A stretch of DNA of 64,000 nucleotides, taken from contig NZ_BJMN01000007.1 of assembly GCF_006539185.1 (NCBI RefSeq), forward strand, positions 1 through 64,000. Direction: 5' to 3'. Source of the DNA: Streptomyces gardneri. Its GTDB lineage: Bacteria > Actinomycetota > Actinomycetes > Streptomycetales > Streptomycetaceae. Shown in pieces: positions 37,288-46,528 of this stretch (position 1 is the stretch's first letter; every line of letters begins with the position of its first letter). The notes beneath the pieces are model-generated. The model saw nothing but the letters and a program-made list of their open reading frames with translations, did not search any database and was not told the origin of the DNA. The translations under genes and the position numbers were made by a program.

Positions 37288-37725
37288 ATGATCGAACGAG
37301 TCCGCGCCGTCCTCGTCACCCCCGACGACACGATGCTGGTCATCCGCCGCACCCGGCCCGGCATCCCCGAGTACTGGGTCCTTCCCGGCGGCGGCGTCGA
37401 ACCCGGCGACGCGACCCGGGAGGCCGCCCTCCATAGGGAGATCCACGAGGAGATCGTGGGGAAGCCCAACATCGTTCGCCTCCTCCACACGATGGAGTCC
37501 GACGACGAGCGCCAGCTCTTCTACCTCGCCCGCATCGCGACCTGGTCCTTCGACGACCGCACCGGCCCCGAGTTCAGTGCCGAAGGCCGCGGCGAGTACG
37601 CGCTGGAGGAGGTCCCGCTGACTCTGGAGGGGCTCGACGGCATCGACCTCAAGCCCGAGGAGATTACCAACGTGTTGAGGGGAGCCATCGGCGCCGGGAG
37701 CCTTGGAGCCGGGGTACCGCTCTGA
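37288..37725 (+). CDS. NUDIX hydrolase
   Basis: The 145-residue protein has a NUDIX box, GGGVEPGDATREAALHREIHEEI, which departs slightly from the consensus (GX5EX7REUXEEXGU) with His-Glu where Leu-Glu is usual, but keeps R-E and E-E. It hydrolyses a nucleoside diphosphate linked to some moiety; the substrate is unknown. AAGGAG lies 10 nt before the ATG. It is the first intact gene after the SDR fragment. Confidence 0.88.
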   Translation: MIERVRAVLVTPDDTMLVIRRTRPGIPEYWVLPGGGVEPGDATREAALHREIHEEIVGKPNIVRLLHTMESDDERQLFYLARIATWSFDDRTGPEFSAEGRGEYALEEVPLTLEGLDGIDLKPEEITNVLRGAIGAGSLGAGVPL

Positions 37726-37883
37726 GCCTGCAAGCAGATCGAGATCGACATCCCGTCGGGGCCGGCTCCGAGGAGGGTCGGCCCGGACGGCGATCCCCGG
37801 TCCTACCGGGGCTTCTCGTCCTGCCCCGGCAGCAACCGCAGGGCGAAGACGGAGCCGTCGGCGTGGACGGAGACGGGGCCTCG

Positions 37884-38815
37884 TCAGCTCTTGTCGAAGG
37901 TGAGCCGGGGGCGAGTGTCGCGGCCGGCGTGGACGACGGCGCGGTACTCCTCGACGTCGCCCCTGGCGAGGAGACGGAAGAGTGCCTGGTCCACGCCGGA
38001 GAACGCCTCGACGTGAGGACCGTTCAGGCGGAAGACGTGGTCGGTGCCGACGTACTCGGTCCCCAGGAGCTTGTGGGCAGTGTCCTGCACACTCGTGCTG
38101 GCCGCGTGTCGTAGGCCGGTGAAGCGTTTGTGACCCTGCGGCTCGGTGAGGTAGCGGGCGGATGGCGCGGCCGGAGCCCGTAAGGGCCATGAGGCCCGCC
38201 GCGGTGGTGTGGGCCAGGGACTCCTGGAACCAGGCGAAGTCCTTCGGCTGCACGTGGCAGCCCCGCACCGGATCGGGAGCCACCAGGCCCTGGCCGGCGG
38301 GTGGATGTCCGGCATCACGTTCGCTTGCGTCGGAGACGCGTCCAGGTTCGGCTCCCGGCCCTCCGCCGGGGACAACCGGCCGCCGCTGCCCGGCGCCTCA
38401 AGGGCGTGGACGGCCATTGTGCCCCCGTCCGTCGGGATCTCCGTGCTGCACAGCAGGGCCGGGGTCTCGTTCCACGCACCGATGTGGACCGCTTCGGTGT
38501 GGACGGAGGCGGAGGCCAGCTGGTCGGCGGAGGCAGCGGAGTTGCCGTGGTCGCCCTTGCAGGCGAGGGGGAAGACGCGGGACGCCTCGCCCGGCCGCCA
38601 GACCTCGGCGAAGTACTGGGGCCAGTAGCGGTACTTCACCTTCTCGCCCTTGTCCCGGCTGGTGAGGGCCCAGCCCGCGCGCGATGCCGTGTCGGCGGGG
38701 ACGATCGTCACCGAGTGGCCGGGGAAACGGCGGCGCAGCATGTGCTCGGCGGGGGTGAGCGCGAAGCCGATGTCGAGCTCGCCGGACTGCAGCGACTTGT
38801 TGTCGCAAGCACCGT
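37884..38815 (-). pseudogene. Frameshifted, truncated gene of unknown family
   Basis: Minus-strand coding is split over frames. It starts without an initiation codon at about 38815 (KSLQSGELDIGFALTPAEH), continues through HSVTIVPADTASRAGWALTS and HTEAVHIGAWNETPALL, shifts frame around 38260 (GCHVQPKDFAWFQESLAHTT) and shifts back around 38165 (YLTEPQGHKRFTGLRH) to end RPRLTFDKS. Two opposite shifts plus the missing 5' end show decay. I recall similar actinobacterial proteins of unknown function. A further minus-strand remnant, VSVHADGSVFALRLLPGQ, precedes a stop near 37816. Confidence 0.6.
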
Positions 38816-39014
38816 CAGCTGGGAACCGGCCCTGGGCAACGTCTCTTCCTCAGGTCGTTCGAGGGGTTCCTGTTGACGCTTCATCCCATCGGCGTAGCGT
38901 GAATCTAGGCCCTGTCCATTGGCAGGCGGCCTCGGGGCTCGCGGGAAGTTCCACCGTTGGACGCCGCGCCGCTGCCACAGGCACCACGCCTTCCGAGCCA
39001 GGGCAAGAGGAGCG

Positions 39015-40391
39015 ATGGCCATGGGTAACCTCTCTGTGGACCAGCTGCGCCAACGTGTGCGTGGCGCGGTCGTCACTCCCGGGGACAAGGCCTACGACGA
39101 GGCCCGCAAGGTATACAACGCCATGATCGACAGACGGCCGGCCGCTGTCGTGCGTTGCGTCAACGCGGGTGACGTCATGGCGGCCGTCGACTTCGCCCGG
39201 GAGAACGGGCTCGACCTGGCGGTCCGTGGCGGCGGGCACAGCGTGCCCGGCTTCGGCACCTGTGACGATGGCGTGGTCGCCGACCTGTCCGCAATGCGTG
39301 GCGTCCGCGTCGACCCCGTGCGCCGGACGGCGCGTGCCGAAGGCGGCGCGACCTGGGGCGACTTCAACGCGGCCACCCATGCCTTCGGCCTGGCGACGAC
39401 CGGCGGGATCATCTCCACCACCGGCGTCGGCGGCCTCACCCTGGGCGGCGGCCTCGGTTACCTCGACCGCGGACTGGGCCTGAGCTGCGACAACCTGGTA
39501 TCGGCCGACGTGGTGACCGCGGACGGCCGGCTCGTCGTGGCGAGTGAGCAGGAGCACGAGGACCTCTTCTGGGCGCTGCGCGGCGGTGGTGGCAATTTCG
39601 GCGCGGTGACCTCCCTCGAATTCCGGCTCAGCCCCGTCAAGGACATCTACGGCGGGCCGATCCTCTTCGAACTGGACAGCGCCGGCACGGTCCTGCGCTC
39701 CTTCCGGGACTTCATCGCCGACGCGCCGGAGCAGCTCGGCGGGTTCCCGGCCTTCCAGATCGCCCCGCCGCTGCCGTTCATCCCCGAAGACCGGCACGGC
39801 GAGCCCTTCGTCCTGATCGTGTCGTGCTGGGCGGGTCCGCCGGAGGAGGGCGAGCGGGCGCTCCAGCCCTTCCACGACTTTGCCCCGGTGGTCGCGGAGC
39901 ACGTCGGCGTCATGCCGTACCCGGCACTCAACAGCGCCTTCGACGCGCTCGTGCCGCCCGGTCTCCAGCACTACTGGAAGGCCAACTTCGTGACGGAGCT
40001 GAGCGACGCCGCGATCGAGGCGCACTTGGTGCACGGCCCGCGCCTGCCCGCCGTGAACTCGACGGTCCACATCTACCCGATCAACGGCGCCTGCCACCGG
40101 GTCGCCCCGGATGCGACGGCCTTCGCCTACCGGGACGCCTCCTTCGCCACCGTCATCGCGGGCATGTGGCCGGACCCCGCCGACAACGAGGCCAACACCG
40201 CCTGGGTCCGCGACTACTACGAGGCCACCGCCCCGCACTCGGAGGAGGGCGGCTACGTCAACTTCATGGCGGACGACGACCAGGGCCGCATCCGTGCCAA
40301 CTACAAGGGAAACTACGACCGCCTCGTCGAGGTCAAGCGCACGTACGACCCGGGGAACCTCTTCCACCTGAACCAGAACATCAGGCCTTAG
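39015..40391 (+). CDS. BBE-type FAD-linked oxidoreductase
   Basis: This is a berberine-bridge-enzyme-like flavoprotein (FAD_binding_4 plus BBE domains), a class that oxidises sugars or secondary-metabolite intermediates. The 458-residue protein shows the FAD-linking His in VRGGGHSVPGFGTCDDG, GGIISTTGVGGLTLGGGLGYL, and the C-terminal BBE motif NYKGNYDRLVEVKRTYDPGNLFHLNQNI. The second covalent-attachment Cys of bicovalent members is not seen, so attachment is probably through His only. No signal peptide. AAGAGGA lies before the ATG at 39015; ATG 39021 is an alternative. Confidence 0.9.
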   Translation: MAMGNLSVDQLRQRVRGAVVTPGDKAYDEARKVYNAMIDRRPAAVVRCVNAGDVMAAVDFARENGLDLAVRGGGHSVPGFGTCDDGVVADLSAMRGVRVDPVRRTARAEGGATWGDFNAATHAFGLATTGGIISTTGVGGLTLGGGLGYLDRGLGLSCDNLVSADVVTADGRLVVASEQEHEDLFWALRGGGGNFGAVTSLEFRLSPVKDIYGGPILFELDSAGTVLRSFRDFIADAPEQLGGFPAFQIAPPLPFIPEDRHGEPFVLIVSCWAGPPEEGERALQPFHDFAPVVAEHVGVMPYPALNSAFDALVPPGLQHYWKANFVTELSDAAIEAHLVHGPRLPAVNSTVHIYPINGACHRVAPDATAFAYRDASFATVIAGMWPDPADNEANTAWVRDYYEATAPHSEEGGYVNFMADDDQGRIRANYKGNYDRLVEVKRTYDPGNLFHLNQNIRP

Positions 40392-40822
40392 CGGGTGTCT
40401 CACGTGGCGGGATTTGCGAGCCTCTGCGTTCGCCGGACTCGATGCCGGGCCGAGCGATGTGCGTGACGATCCGGTCACGCTGCCACGCACCATCGCGGTC
40501 GCGGCTTGGGTCAGGACGGCGACGGCCCCGATGACGGCTGTGATCCGCTGTCCGGCGATGAGGCAGTGATGGCGGGGGCGGAGACCAGAAACGGGGCGTT
40601 GCCCGGGGCCCTCCCCATGCGAGGAACCTCTTCGACCGCGGGTCACATCGGTCCGTGCTGAGGCCAGGGCCCGGTCTGGCCACGGCGGATGTGCGGCCCG
40701 CATCGGATCTCGTCTTGGCCGGTGCTCTCGGCCGGGCTGCGAGGGGGCGGGGGCCCGTGCATGCTGGCTTTTGAGGCGGTGAGTGTCGGGCCCGCCGGGC
40801 CGGCCGTCCTGGATGAGGGTGA
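40392..40822. other. No gene recognised
   Basis: The 430 bp after the BBE gene show no frame with typical codon bias and no hairpin or repeat that I can support. Confidence 0.5.
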
Positions 40823-41508
40823 ATGCCGGTGTGGGGCGAAGGGGAAGCGTACGAGCCCTACATCGGGCGGTGGAGCCGGCAGGTGGCGGTGGAGTGCGTC
40901 CGCCGGCTGGACGTCGCGGAGGACAGCGACTGGCGGGACATCGGCTGCGGGACGGGTGCCGTCACGCGAGCGGTCCTGGACGTGGCCGACGCCCAGCGGA
41001 TGGCCGGGCGTCGGTGGCGATCAGCGGCCTGGTCCTCAACTTCGTCCCTTGCTCCCGAGCGGGCCGTCGCAGAGATGGCCCGCATCGTGCGCCCGGGCGG
41101 CACGCTCGCCGCGTACCTCTGGGACTACACCCAGGGGGCATGGAACTCATCCGCTACTTCTGGGAAGCCGCCGTCTCCCTGGACGAGGGCAGCCGGGAGC
41201 TGGACGAGGCCCTCCGGTTCCCTCTGTGCGCGCCCGGTCCGTTGGACGAGTTGCTGCGAGCGGCCGGCCTGGCGGACGTGGAGGTCGACGAGATCAACAT
41301 CCCCACACGCTTCAGGGATTTCGACGACTGCTGGGCCCCGTTCCTGGGCGGGCAAGGGCCTGCCCAGTCTTACCTCGCTTCACTGCCGCCGAAGGGGCAG
41401 GACGCGTTGCGCGAGCGTCTGCGCGCTCGCGTACCCATCGAGGCCGACGGTTCGATCGCCCTCACCGCTCGCGCCTGGAACGGCCGGGGAAGACGTCCGA
41501 CCCGCTGA
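40823..41508 (+). pseudogene. Class I SAM methyltransferase, decayed
   Basis: Coding begins MPVWGEGEAYEPYIGRWSRQ with motif I as DIGCGTGAVTRAVL, then the middle is deleted and the frame changes: SGLVLNFVP in one frame, ARIVRPGGTLAAYLWDY in the first, and ELIRYFWEAAVSLDEGS to RVPIEADGSIALTARAW in the other. At least three shifts and an internal deletion have destroyed the gene. It was a Methyltransf_11-type enzyme. Confidence 0.8.
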
Positions 41509-41692
41509 CGTCAGGTTACGGGCCTCACGCCCCCTACGGGGAGGGGAGTGGGAGCAGGCCGGGACAGACGATTCGCCCCGCCTGCGCCGTGCCAGCCGGT
41601 CGCGACGGGGTACCAACCGACGTTCCCGCCTGCGGCGTCCCGTCTCTCGCCGACCCTGGCGCTTCAGGCATAGGCACGCGAGTCTGCGCTAG

Positions 41693-42390
41693 CAGATGAG
41701 GGTGCAGGCGATGCTGGTGAAGGCGAGGAAATGCTCGGCTTTGCGCCGGTCGAGCATCATGTGGCCAGCGTCCTCCCCGTCACCGTCGCGACGGCCCAGC
41801 CGACACGCCCGGCTCCGCGCATGAGGTGCCTCCTCATCCGGCTCTCACTTCCCTCCTGGACCGCTCCGTTCCGTACAGCGTGCACATGTGGCACCCGCAC
41901 GATGACGAAGCGCAGCCGGGAGAACCCCCGATCGGCGGCGAAACAGACGCTGCCGCCGCGGCCACCTCCATCCGCCGGTCGATCCTGTCCCGCTCCCAGG
42001 TGCTGGTGTCGACGTACTTGTCGTGGCCGTAGCCGCGGTCACCCAGCACCACGTCAGGCCGGCGTCGAGGTCGGCCACGCCGGCCGCGCACGGGCGGCAC
42101 GGCCTGGAGGAGCGGGATCAGCTGGGTGACGTCGCTGCGGGTTGCCACCGGTCAGGTGGCTGGAAGCGGGATGCCGGTGGCGTCGGTGATCAGGTGGTGC
42201 TTGCTTCCCACCCTGCCCCGGTCCACTGGGCTTCGTCCGGTATTGGGTCTCCTTTTAACGCCCGGATGTGGGACCCGTCGACCGCCGCACGGGAGAAGTC
42301 CAGAACGTTCGCGCCGCGGAGTCTGGCGAGGAGGACCTCGCGCAGAGGACCTCGCGCAGAGGTTCCACACACCAGCCTCAGCATCATCAG
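41693..42390 (-). pseudogene. IS5-family transposase remnant
   Basis: Minus-strand pieces in several frames match IS5-group transposases: AVDGSHIRALKGDP and GSKHHLITDATGIPL (42190-42300), DVTQLIPLLQAVPPV and RPRRRPDVVLGDRGYGHDKY (about 42000-42148) and the C-terminal FLAFTSIACTLIC near 41700. The Asp-containing catalytic blocks are split by frameshifts, so it is dead. No terminal inverted repeats could be fixed by eye. Confidence 0.8.
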
Positions 42391-42395
42391 GAGTC

Positions 42396-42560
42396 CTAAG
42401 CGCCGGTGGGCTCGGGGTTCGGTTCCAGCAGTCGCTCGGCGAGCTGTTGGAGCTGGACCCCGCGGGATGCCTTGACCAGGACGACGTCCCCGTGTCGGAG
42501 CGTGTCGCCGAGCAGCTGGAGGGCGGTGTCCTGGTCGGGAAGGTGGACGGCGCGCGTGGT
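42396..42560 (-). pseudogene. murF: MurF C-terminal fragment
   Basis: Reading the minus strand to TAG at 42396 gives RAVHLPDQDTALQLLGDTLR, then HGDVVLVKASRGVQLQQLAE and RLLEPNPEPTGA. That is the C-terminal end of UDP-N-acetylmuramoyl-tripeptide:D-Ala-D-Ala ligase, whose usual text is DVVLVKGSR. Only about 52 codons remain, so it is a displaced relic. Confidence 0.75.
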
Positions 42561-42798
42561 CCTTCGCATGCCTGATGGCTCATCAGGTAAGTCAGCATCC
42601 GGTCAGCATGAGTCGCCAGGCAATCCCGAGCGATTGCCTGTAAAGGCGTCGGTGACGGCGCGAAACCCCAGGTAGGGAGCCATCTCGCCTGACCGGAGCG
42701 ATGTTCCTCACAAACATCGAATAGGGGTGTCGGTGTAAGGTCGAGAGCGCCCTTGACCTGCACAAAGCAGGCAGGGAGCCGTCTCAGAGGAGTCCCGA

Positions 42799-42831
42799 AT
42801 GCTGCGCACTCTGTTCAAGTCCAAGATCTGA
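42799..42831 (+). pseudogene. panD: panD 5' fragment, copy B
   Basis: The fragment reads MLRTLFKSKI and stops, with GAGGAG 7 nt upstream. This copy has the Thr at position 4 expected of PanD. Beyond codon 10 the sequence is identical to copy A, so the junction with element DNA lies at the same base. Confidence 0.78.
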
Positions 42832-42875
42832 CTATTTGGCGTCGCCGCAGGTCAGGGGCATCATGTGTCCCCCTC

Positions 42876-42927
42876 AGGTCAGCAAACGGTCAGCATGCGT
42901 CCGCATGGTGTCCCCGTTTGCTGACCT
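42876..42927. promoter_or_regulatory. Perfect inverted repeat upstream of integrase B
   Basis: AGGTCAGCAAACGG and its exact complement CCGTTTGCTGACCT flank a 24-bp centre that itself contains GCATGCG-T-CCGCATG. It lies 47 bp before the integrase start. Likely roles are an integrase arm-binding or att-associated site, or a hairpin limiting integrase expression. Confidence 0.6.
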
Positions 42928-42973
42928 TCGACCTGCAGTGCGGCGACTGAGCGCGGTTCTTGGGCTGGAACGG

Positions 42974-44123
42974 ATGGTGCGTCACATGGCTCGACAGCTC
43001 GCCCGCGGCATGGGGTCCTTCTTCAAGGACTGCGGCTGCGCGAAGCCCACCCGCTGCCCTCACCCGTACATGATCCGTTTCCGCGACGCCCTCGGCAAGC
43101 AGCGCGAGGAGTCCGGTTACGGCACGCAGGACGATGCGATCGAGCGCCTCACGCAGCTGTATGCGGAGAAGAAGACCACGGCGCCGTCCGTGGCGGCGGC
43201 CCGCCGTGAGCTGGGTCAGCAGACGGTCGAGGAGTACGCGAAGCAGTGGCGGCCTCGGCAGCGCAAGATGACGGACTACTCCACCGGCTGGCACGTCGAC
43301 AGCTCGATCAACGTGCACATCGTCCCGCGCCTGGGGTCGCGGAAGCTGAACTCGGTCACGCCGCTGGTGGTCGAGCGGTTCCTGGACGAGATGGAGAGCG
43401 ACGGGGTTGGCCGAGGCAACCAGGTGAACATCTTCCGGGTCCTCAAGACCATCCTTCGGGACGCGTACGCCAAGGGGGGGCATGGCGGACGACCCGGTGA
43501 AGGGAGTCCAGGAACCGGAGTACGTCCGCGAGCAGGTCGCCATCCCATCCCTCGCCTACGTGAAGAAGGCACTGACGGTCGCCGACGAGGACCTGGCACT
43601 GGAGATCGTCATGATGGCGGGATGCGGCCTGCGTAATGGTGAGGCGCGGGCGGTGAACGTCCACAACGTCGTGGCCCAGGACGTGTACCGGGTGCGCGAG
43701 CAGATCCACTCCAACACGCTCAAGCCGGCGAAGCTGAAGCACCGCAAGACGGGGGAGTTCCGGGAGGTTCCTCTGCCACGATCGGTCCGGGAGGCGATCG
43801 AGCACTACGCGGCCAAGCACGGCACCACGAAGGAGGGCTACCTCCTGTGCGGCCCGGGCGGCTATTTCACCGAAGGCATGGAGCGACGCCGGGTGAAGAG
43901 GCTCTTCGAAGACCTCCCGCCGGAAGAAGGTGTCGGGATGTACGGCTTCCGGCACTACTTCGCCTCGAACGCCCTCGACAGCGGCATCCCGATCACCGAC
44001 GTGGCGGAATGGATGGGCCACAAGTCCATCGAGGAGACGTACCGGACCTACCGGCACCTGATGCCGGGCAGCATCACCAAGGCCGCACGGATCCTGGACG
44101 CCGGCCTCTGGGAAGCAGCCTGA
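42974..44123 (+). pseudogene. Tyrosine integrase, copy B (frameshift in a G tract)
   Basis: The N-terminal half (from ATG 42974: MGSFFKDCGCAKPTRCPHPY, TDYSTGWHVDSSINVHIVPR) and the catalytic half (MADDPVKGVQEPEYVRE to ARILDAGLWEAA) lie in different frames. They join at seven Gs (43474-43480), where copy C has six. Read through, the protein would be about 382 residues with Arg in GCGLRNGEARAV, YGFRHYFAS (Tyr in place of the usual first His), GHKSIEET and the nucleophile Tyr in TYRTYRHL. A mutation or assembly error is likely; slippage on the G run could also restore it. Confidence 0.88.
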
Positions 44124-44566
44124 AGGGCGGTTAGAGCGACACATGACCTGTTGAGGTGGCGAGGAGATCTTCTTGAAGTCGTCGCCCTCAATGCGCTGAC
44201 CTGCGAAGATCGCTGTACGAGGTGTGCTGACCTGGGGCTTTGCTCGTTTCTGGGGCTTTCACGGTGACGCCGTTTTACGCGTTCGATTCTCCCCAGCCAC
44301 TCCCCGGGGCAGCTCCATTCTCCCCAGATTCTCCCCAGCGAACGCTGGTTCCGGGTGGTGTTTCCGCTGGTCATTCGGCTCTTCCTGGACCTGCGAGACG
44401 CTTACGCGCTGTATCGGCGGGGCGCGCGGCGTGTGTCGGACCGGTAGGTGATACCTGACTGTTGGAAGCAGGGTCATGGCTGTGGAGGGAAGGGTGGGGC
44501 GGTTAGCAGGGAATACAACCACCACCGTTTTCGCTGAGATCGGAGGCTCGGCGTACCCCGGGGTTC
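44124..44566. other. Non-coding stretch after integrase B
   Basis: No gene is supported. ATTCTCCCCAG occurs three times between 44285 and 44340. The AT-richer composition differs from the neighbours. Confidence 0.5.
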
Positions 44567-44869
44567 GTGCTGGTCGAGGGGTGCGTCTACACGGCGCGGC
44601 GCTGGGTCCTGAAGGCAACCGCCGCTTGGACATGTACACAGGCCCGCCCGTGGAGCGGAGGCGTCATCCGCGCGGGCCCGCGAGGCGAGGCCAAGGCGTC
44701 ATACGAGGCCGCCGTCGACACCATGCTGAATCCCGGCGTGTTGCCGTCGAACGGTGCCCGCGTGGAGTTCCTCGCCACGCCGCTGTTCCACCGCGACGGG
44801 GCGCTCGTCGCCACACCGGTGTTCGTCGCCCTCTCCACCTGCCGGCGGAACGGGGACGCCGGCGGCTGA
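44567..44869 (+). CDS. Uncharacterised small ORF, possibly a remnant
   Basis: From a GTG at 44567 the frame of 100 residues shows GC-rich third positions, which the other frames here do not, and ends SYEAAVDTMLNPGVLPSNGA, then FHRDGALVATPVFVAL. No family, ribosome site or partner is recognised, and it may be the 3' end of a lost gene. Confidence 0.35.
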   Translation: MLVEGCVYTARRWVLKATAAWTCTQARPWSGGVIRAGPRGEAKASYEAAVDTMLNPGVLPSNGARVEFLATPLFHRDGALVATPVFVALSTCRRNGDAGG

Positions 44870-45299
44870 TGCGCCCGTGTCCTCCGAGCGGCCTGCGTTG
44901 GGCCAGTGACGCGTGCACTGGTCTGGACGCCCCACGTCGGGGCCGGTGCAGTCCGCGGCCCCCGATTCCGTGCTCTGGCGTCGGGGCCGTGTCAGCTCCC
45001 CCGATGCATGCGAAGGTCCCGATCTCCCCGAGCGGTCGGGGCCTTGCTCATCGTGTCCATCAGGCCCCTGGTCCGTGATCGCCAGAACCGGCCCCTACCC
45101 GTCCGTGGCGTGTGCCCGGATATGCGGTGAGTAACCCGGCGATGACCGCCCCGCGACCCTCCGCGTCACCGTTCGAGGTCGATTACCTGCCCACCGGACA
45201 CACGGAAATCTATGTCGGCCGGAGTAGACATTGGGTGGTGGCGTGGTTATGGTTTCTCTCGTAGCCCAGAGAGACGGCAGGGCCTGGCAGGGACGAACT

Positions 45300-45700
45300 G
45301 CCGGCAAGCAGTACCAGCAGTACAGGTAGTTGCAGTGAGCAGGACGGTGCGGCGGTGGAGTTTCGAAGCCAGGTTGTTGCAGGACGGCGACGGGACCGAC
45401 GGCCGGACCGGGTGGCCCGCAGTGATCAGGGGCCGCCGTGAGCGGGACCGCGGTCATGGCAGGTGCGGTACCCGTGAGTGCAGTGCGCAGTACCCAGCAG
45501 TGAAGTCAGTGAGCAGTACCCCTGGTGAAGGCGTCGGCTGCGGACGCGCGCACCGGGAAGTTCGGCAGTGGGGTTCTAAGCCAGAGCAGACGCAGGACGG
45601 GCGACGGGGCTGGCTGCCGAAGTGTGGCGCTTTCACAGGCCACTGAGTGGTTCGCATCACCAGCAGTACCCGCAGTACGCAGTACCCCGTAGTAAGTAGT
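45300..45700. repeat. Interspersed GCAGTACC motifs in non-coding DNA
   Basis: The octamer GCAGTACC or close variants (GCAGTACAG, GCAGTGAGCAG, GTAGTAAGTAG) recurs in three groups, near 45305-45345, 45485-45520 and 45660-45705. The whole stretch 44870-45906 has no convincing gene. The motif density resembles protein-binding iterons or slippage products. Confidence 0.55.
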
Positions 45701-45906
45701 TGATCACCGAGGAAGAATGGAGGAACTCGCGCCATCAGGATCGCCCGGGCGGAAGTCTGAGCCCGGGTACCGCAGGACATCGATATCGAGGTGGTCTCCG
45801 GTCAAGCAACCGCGATCCCCGCACCCCCGACAGCAGCCAGGTCGGGTACGCGGACACAGAACGCCGGCGCAGTATCAGGGCCGGCAGGTGGTGTAGAAGT
45901 TCCTTC

Positions 45907-45939
45907 GGGGCCCTGGTGCCAGTACGGCACCAGGGCCCC
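45907..45939 (+). promoter_or_regulatory. Perfect hairpin in the merR leader
   Basis: GGGGCCCTGGTGCC and its exact complement flank the loop AGTAC, 27 bp before the ATG of the MerR-like gene. With a TAGAAG-like -10 box just upstream it would lie in the 5' untranslated leader, which suggests attenuation or temperature-dependent folding; a terminator of upstream transcription is the alternative. Confidence 0.6.
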
Positions 45940-45966
45940 TCCACGCGTTCCACGAGAGAGGTGCAG

Positions 45967-46305
45967 ATGACAGCAGACGACTCGTACGGCCGTCTCGACG
46001 ACGACGACTACCCCGCCTACACGATGGGCAGGGCCGCCGAAATGCTCGGCACCACACAAGGATTCCTCCGCGCCATCGGCGAAGCCCGCCTCATCACCCC
46101 GCTGCGCTCGGAAGGCGGCCACCGCCGCTACTCCCGCTATCAGCTGCGCATCGCCGCCCGCGCCCGCGAACTCGTGGATCAGGGCACACCGATCGAAGCC
46201 GCCTGCCGCATCATCGTTCTGGAAGACCAGCTCGAAGAGGCCCAGCGCATCAACGCCGAATACCGCCGCGCCACCGAAACGGCCCACCCGCCGGCCCCGG
46301 CCTGA
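45967..46305 (+). CDS. Small MerR-type regulator
   Basis: A 112-residue MerR-like protein with an acidic N-terminus, the winged helix ([42 protein letters not shown]) and a coiled dimerisation helix ([21 protein letters not shown]). It lacks an effector domain or metal-binding Cys, so it probably senses nothing directly. GAGAGAGG precedes the ATG. It is followed by the cspA-type gene, a pairing I recall in many Streptomyces. Confidence 0.85.
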   Translation: MTADDSYGRLDDDDYPAYTMGRAAEMLGTTQGFLRAIGEARLITPLRSEGGHRRYSRYQLRIAARARELVDQGTPIEAACRIIVLEDQLEEAQRINAEYRRATETAHPPAPA

Positions 46306-46419
46306 GGCGGTGCCAGCCCGCCGGGACCGCGCACTCACCCAGGGATACGTTTCCTCTGGTGACAGGCTGTGCGGACGTGTACCGTCCCCGTTAGCTGTCG
46401 TGGTTCGGAAGTTCCCTTT

Positions 46420-46444
46420 GCCCACGCCTAGGCGTGGGCGTTTT
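46420..46444 (+). terminator. Palindromic hairpin with T-tract
   Basis: The 20-bp perfect palindrome GCCCACGCCTAGGCGTGGGC is followed by GTTTT, a rare U-tract in this genome. It lies between the merR gene and cspA, as a terminator or as part of the cspA leader. Confidence 0.75.
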
Positions 46445-46528
46445 GCTGTGCTGTGCCGCAGGAACCAGGGCGATCACCTCCGTCTTCCGCAGGGTGCGGG
46501 AGGCGTCCATCGACTGGAAGGCATGAAC

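Larger units (their letters stand above)
42656..43403 (+). repeat. Direct repeat copy B (panD 5' end plus integrase 5' part)
   Basis: This is the second copy of the segment at 33390-34137, offset by 9,266 bp. The inverted repeat at 42876-42927 is perfect here but mutated in copy A, so copy B is probably the more recent or better preserved. Confidence 0.9.

Noticed and set aside
39015..40391. BBE protein as bicovalent flavoenzyme
   Set aside because: The His attachment motif is present but the second Cys site of bicovalent members is not visible.
38850..40703. 617-codon minus-strand open frame
   Set aside because: It is the antisense shadow of the BBE oxidoreductase gene and has no recognisable domain.
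44270..44310. tRNA-like T-loop text (GTTCGATTCTCC) after integrase B, as an att site
   Set aside because: The flanking bases do not pair into a T-stem or acceptor stem, so it is not a tRNA end.
45212..45646. 144-codon plus-strand frame
   Set aside because: It has no third-position GC bias, no ribosome site and is built on the GCAGTACC-type motif field.
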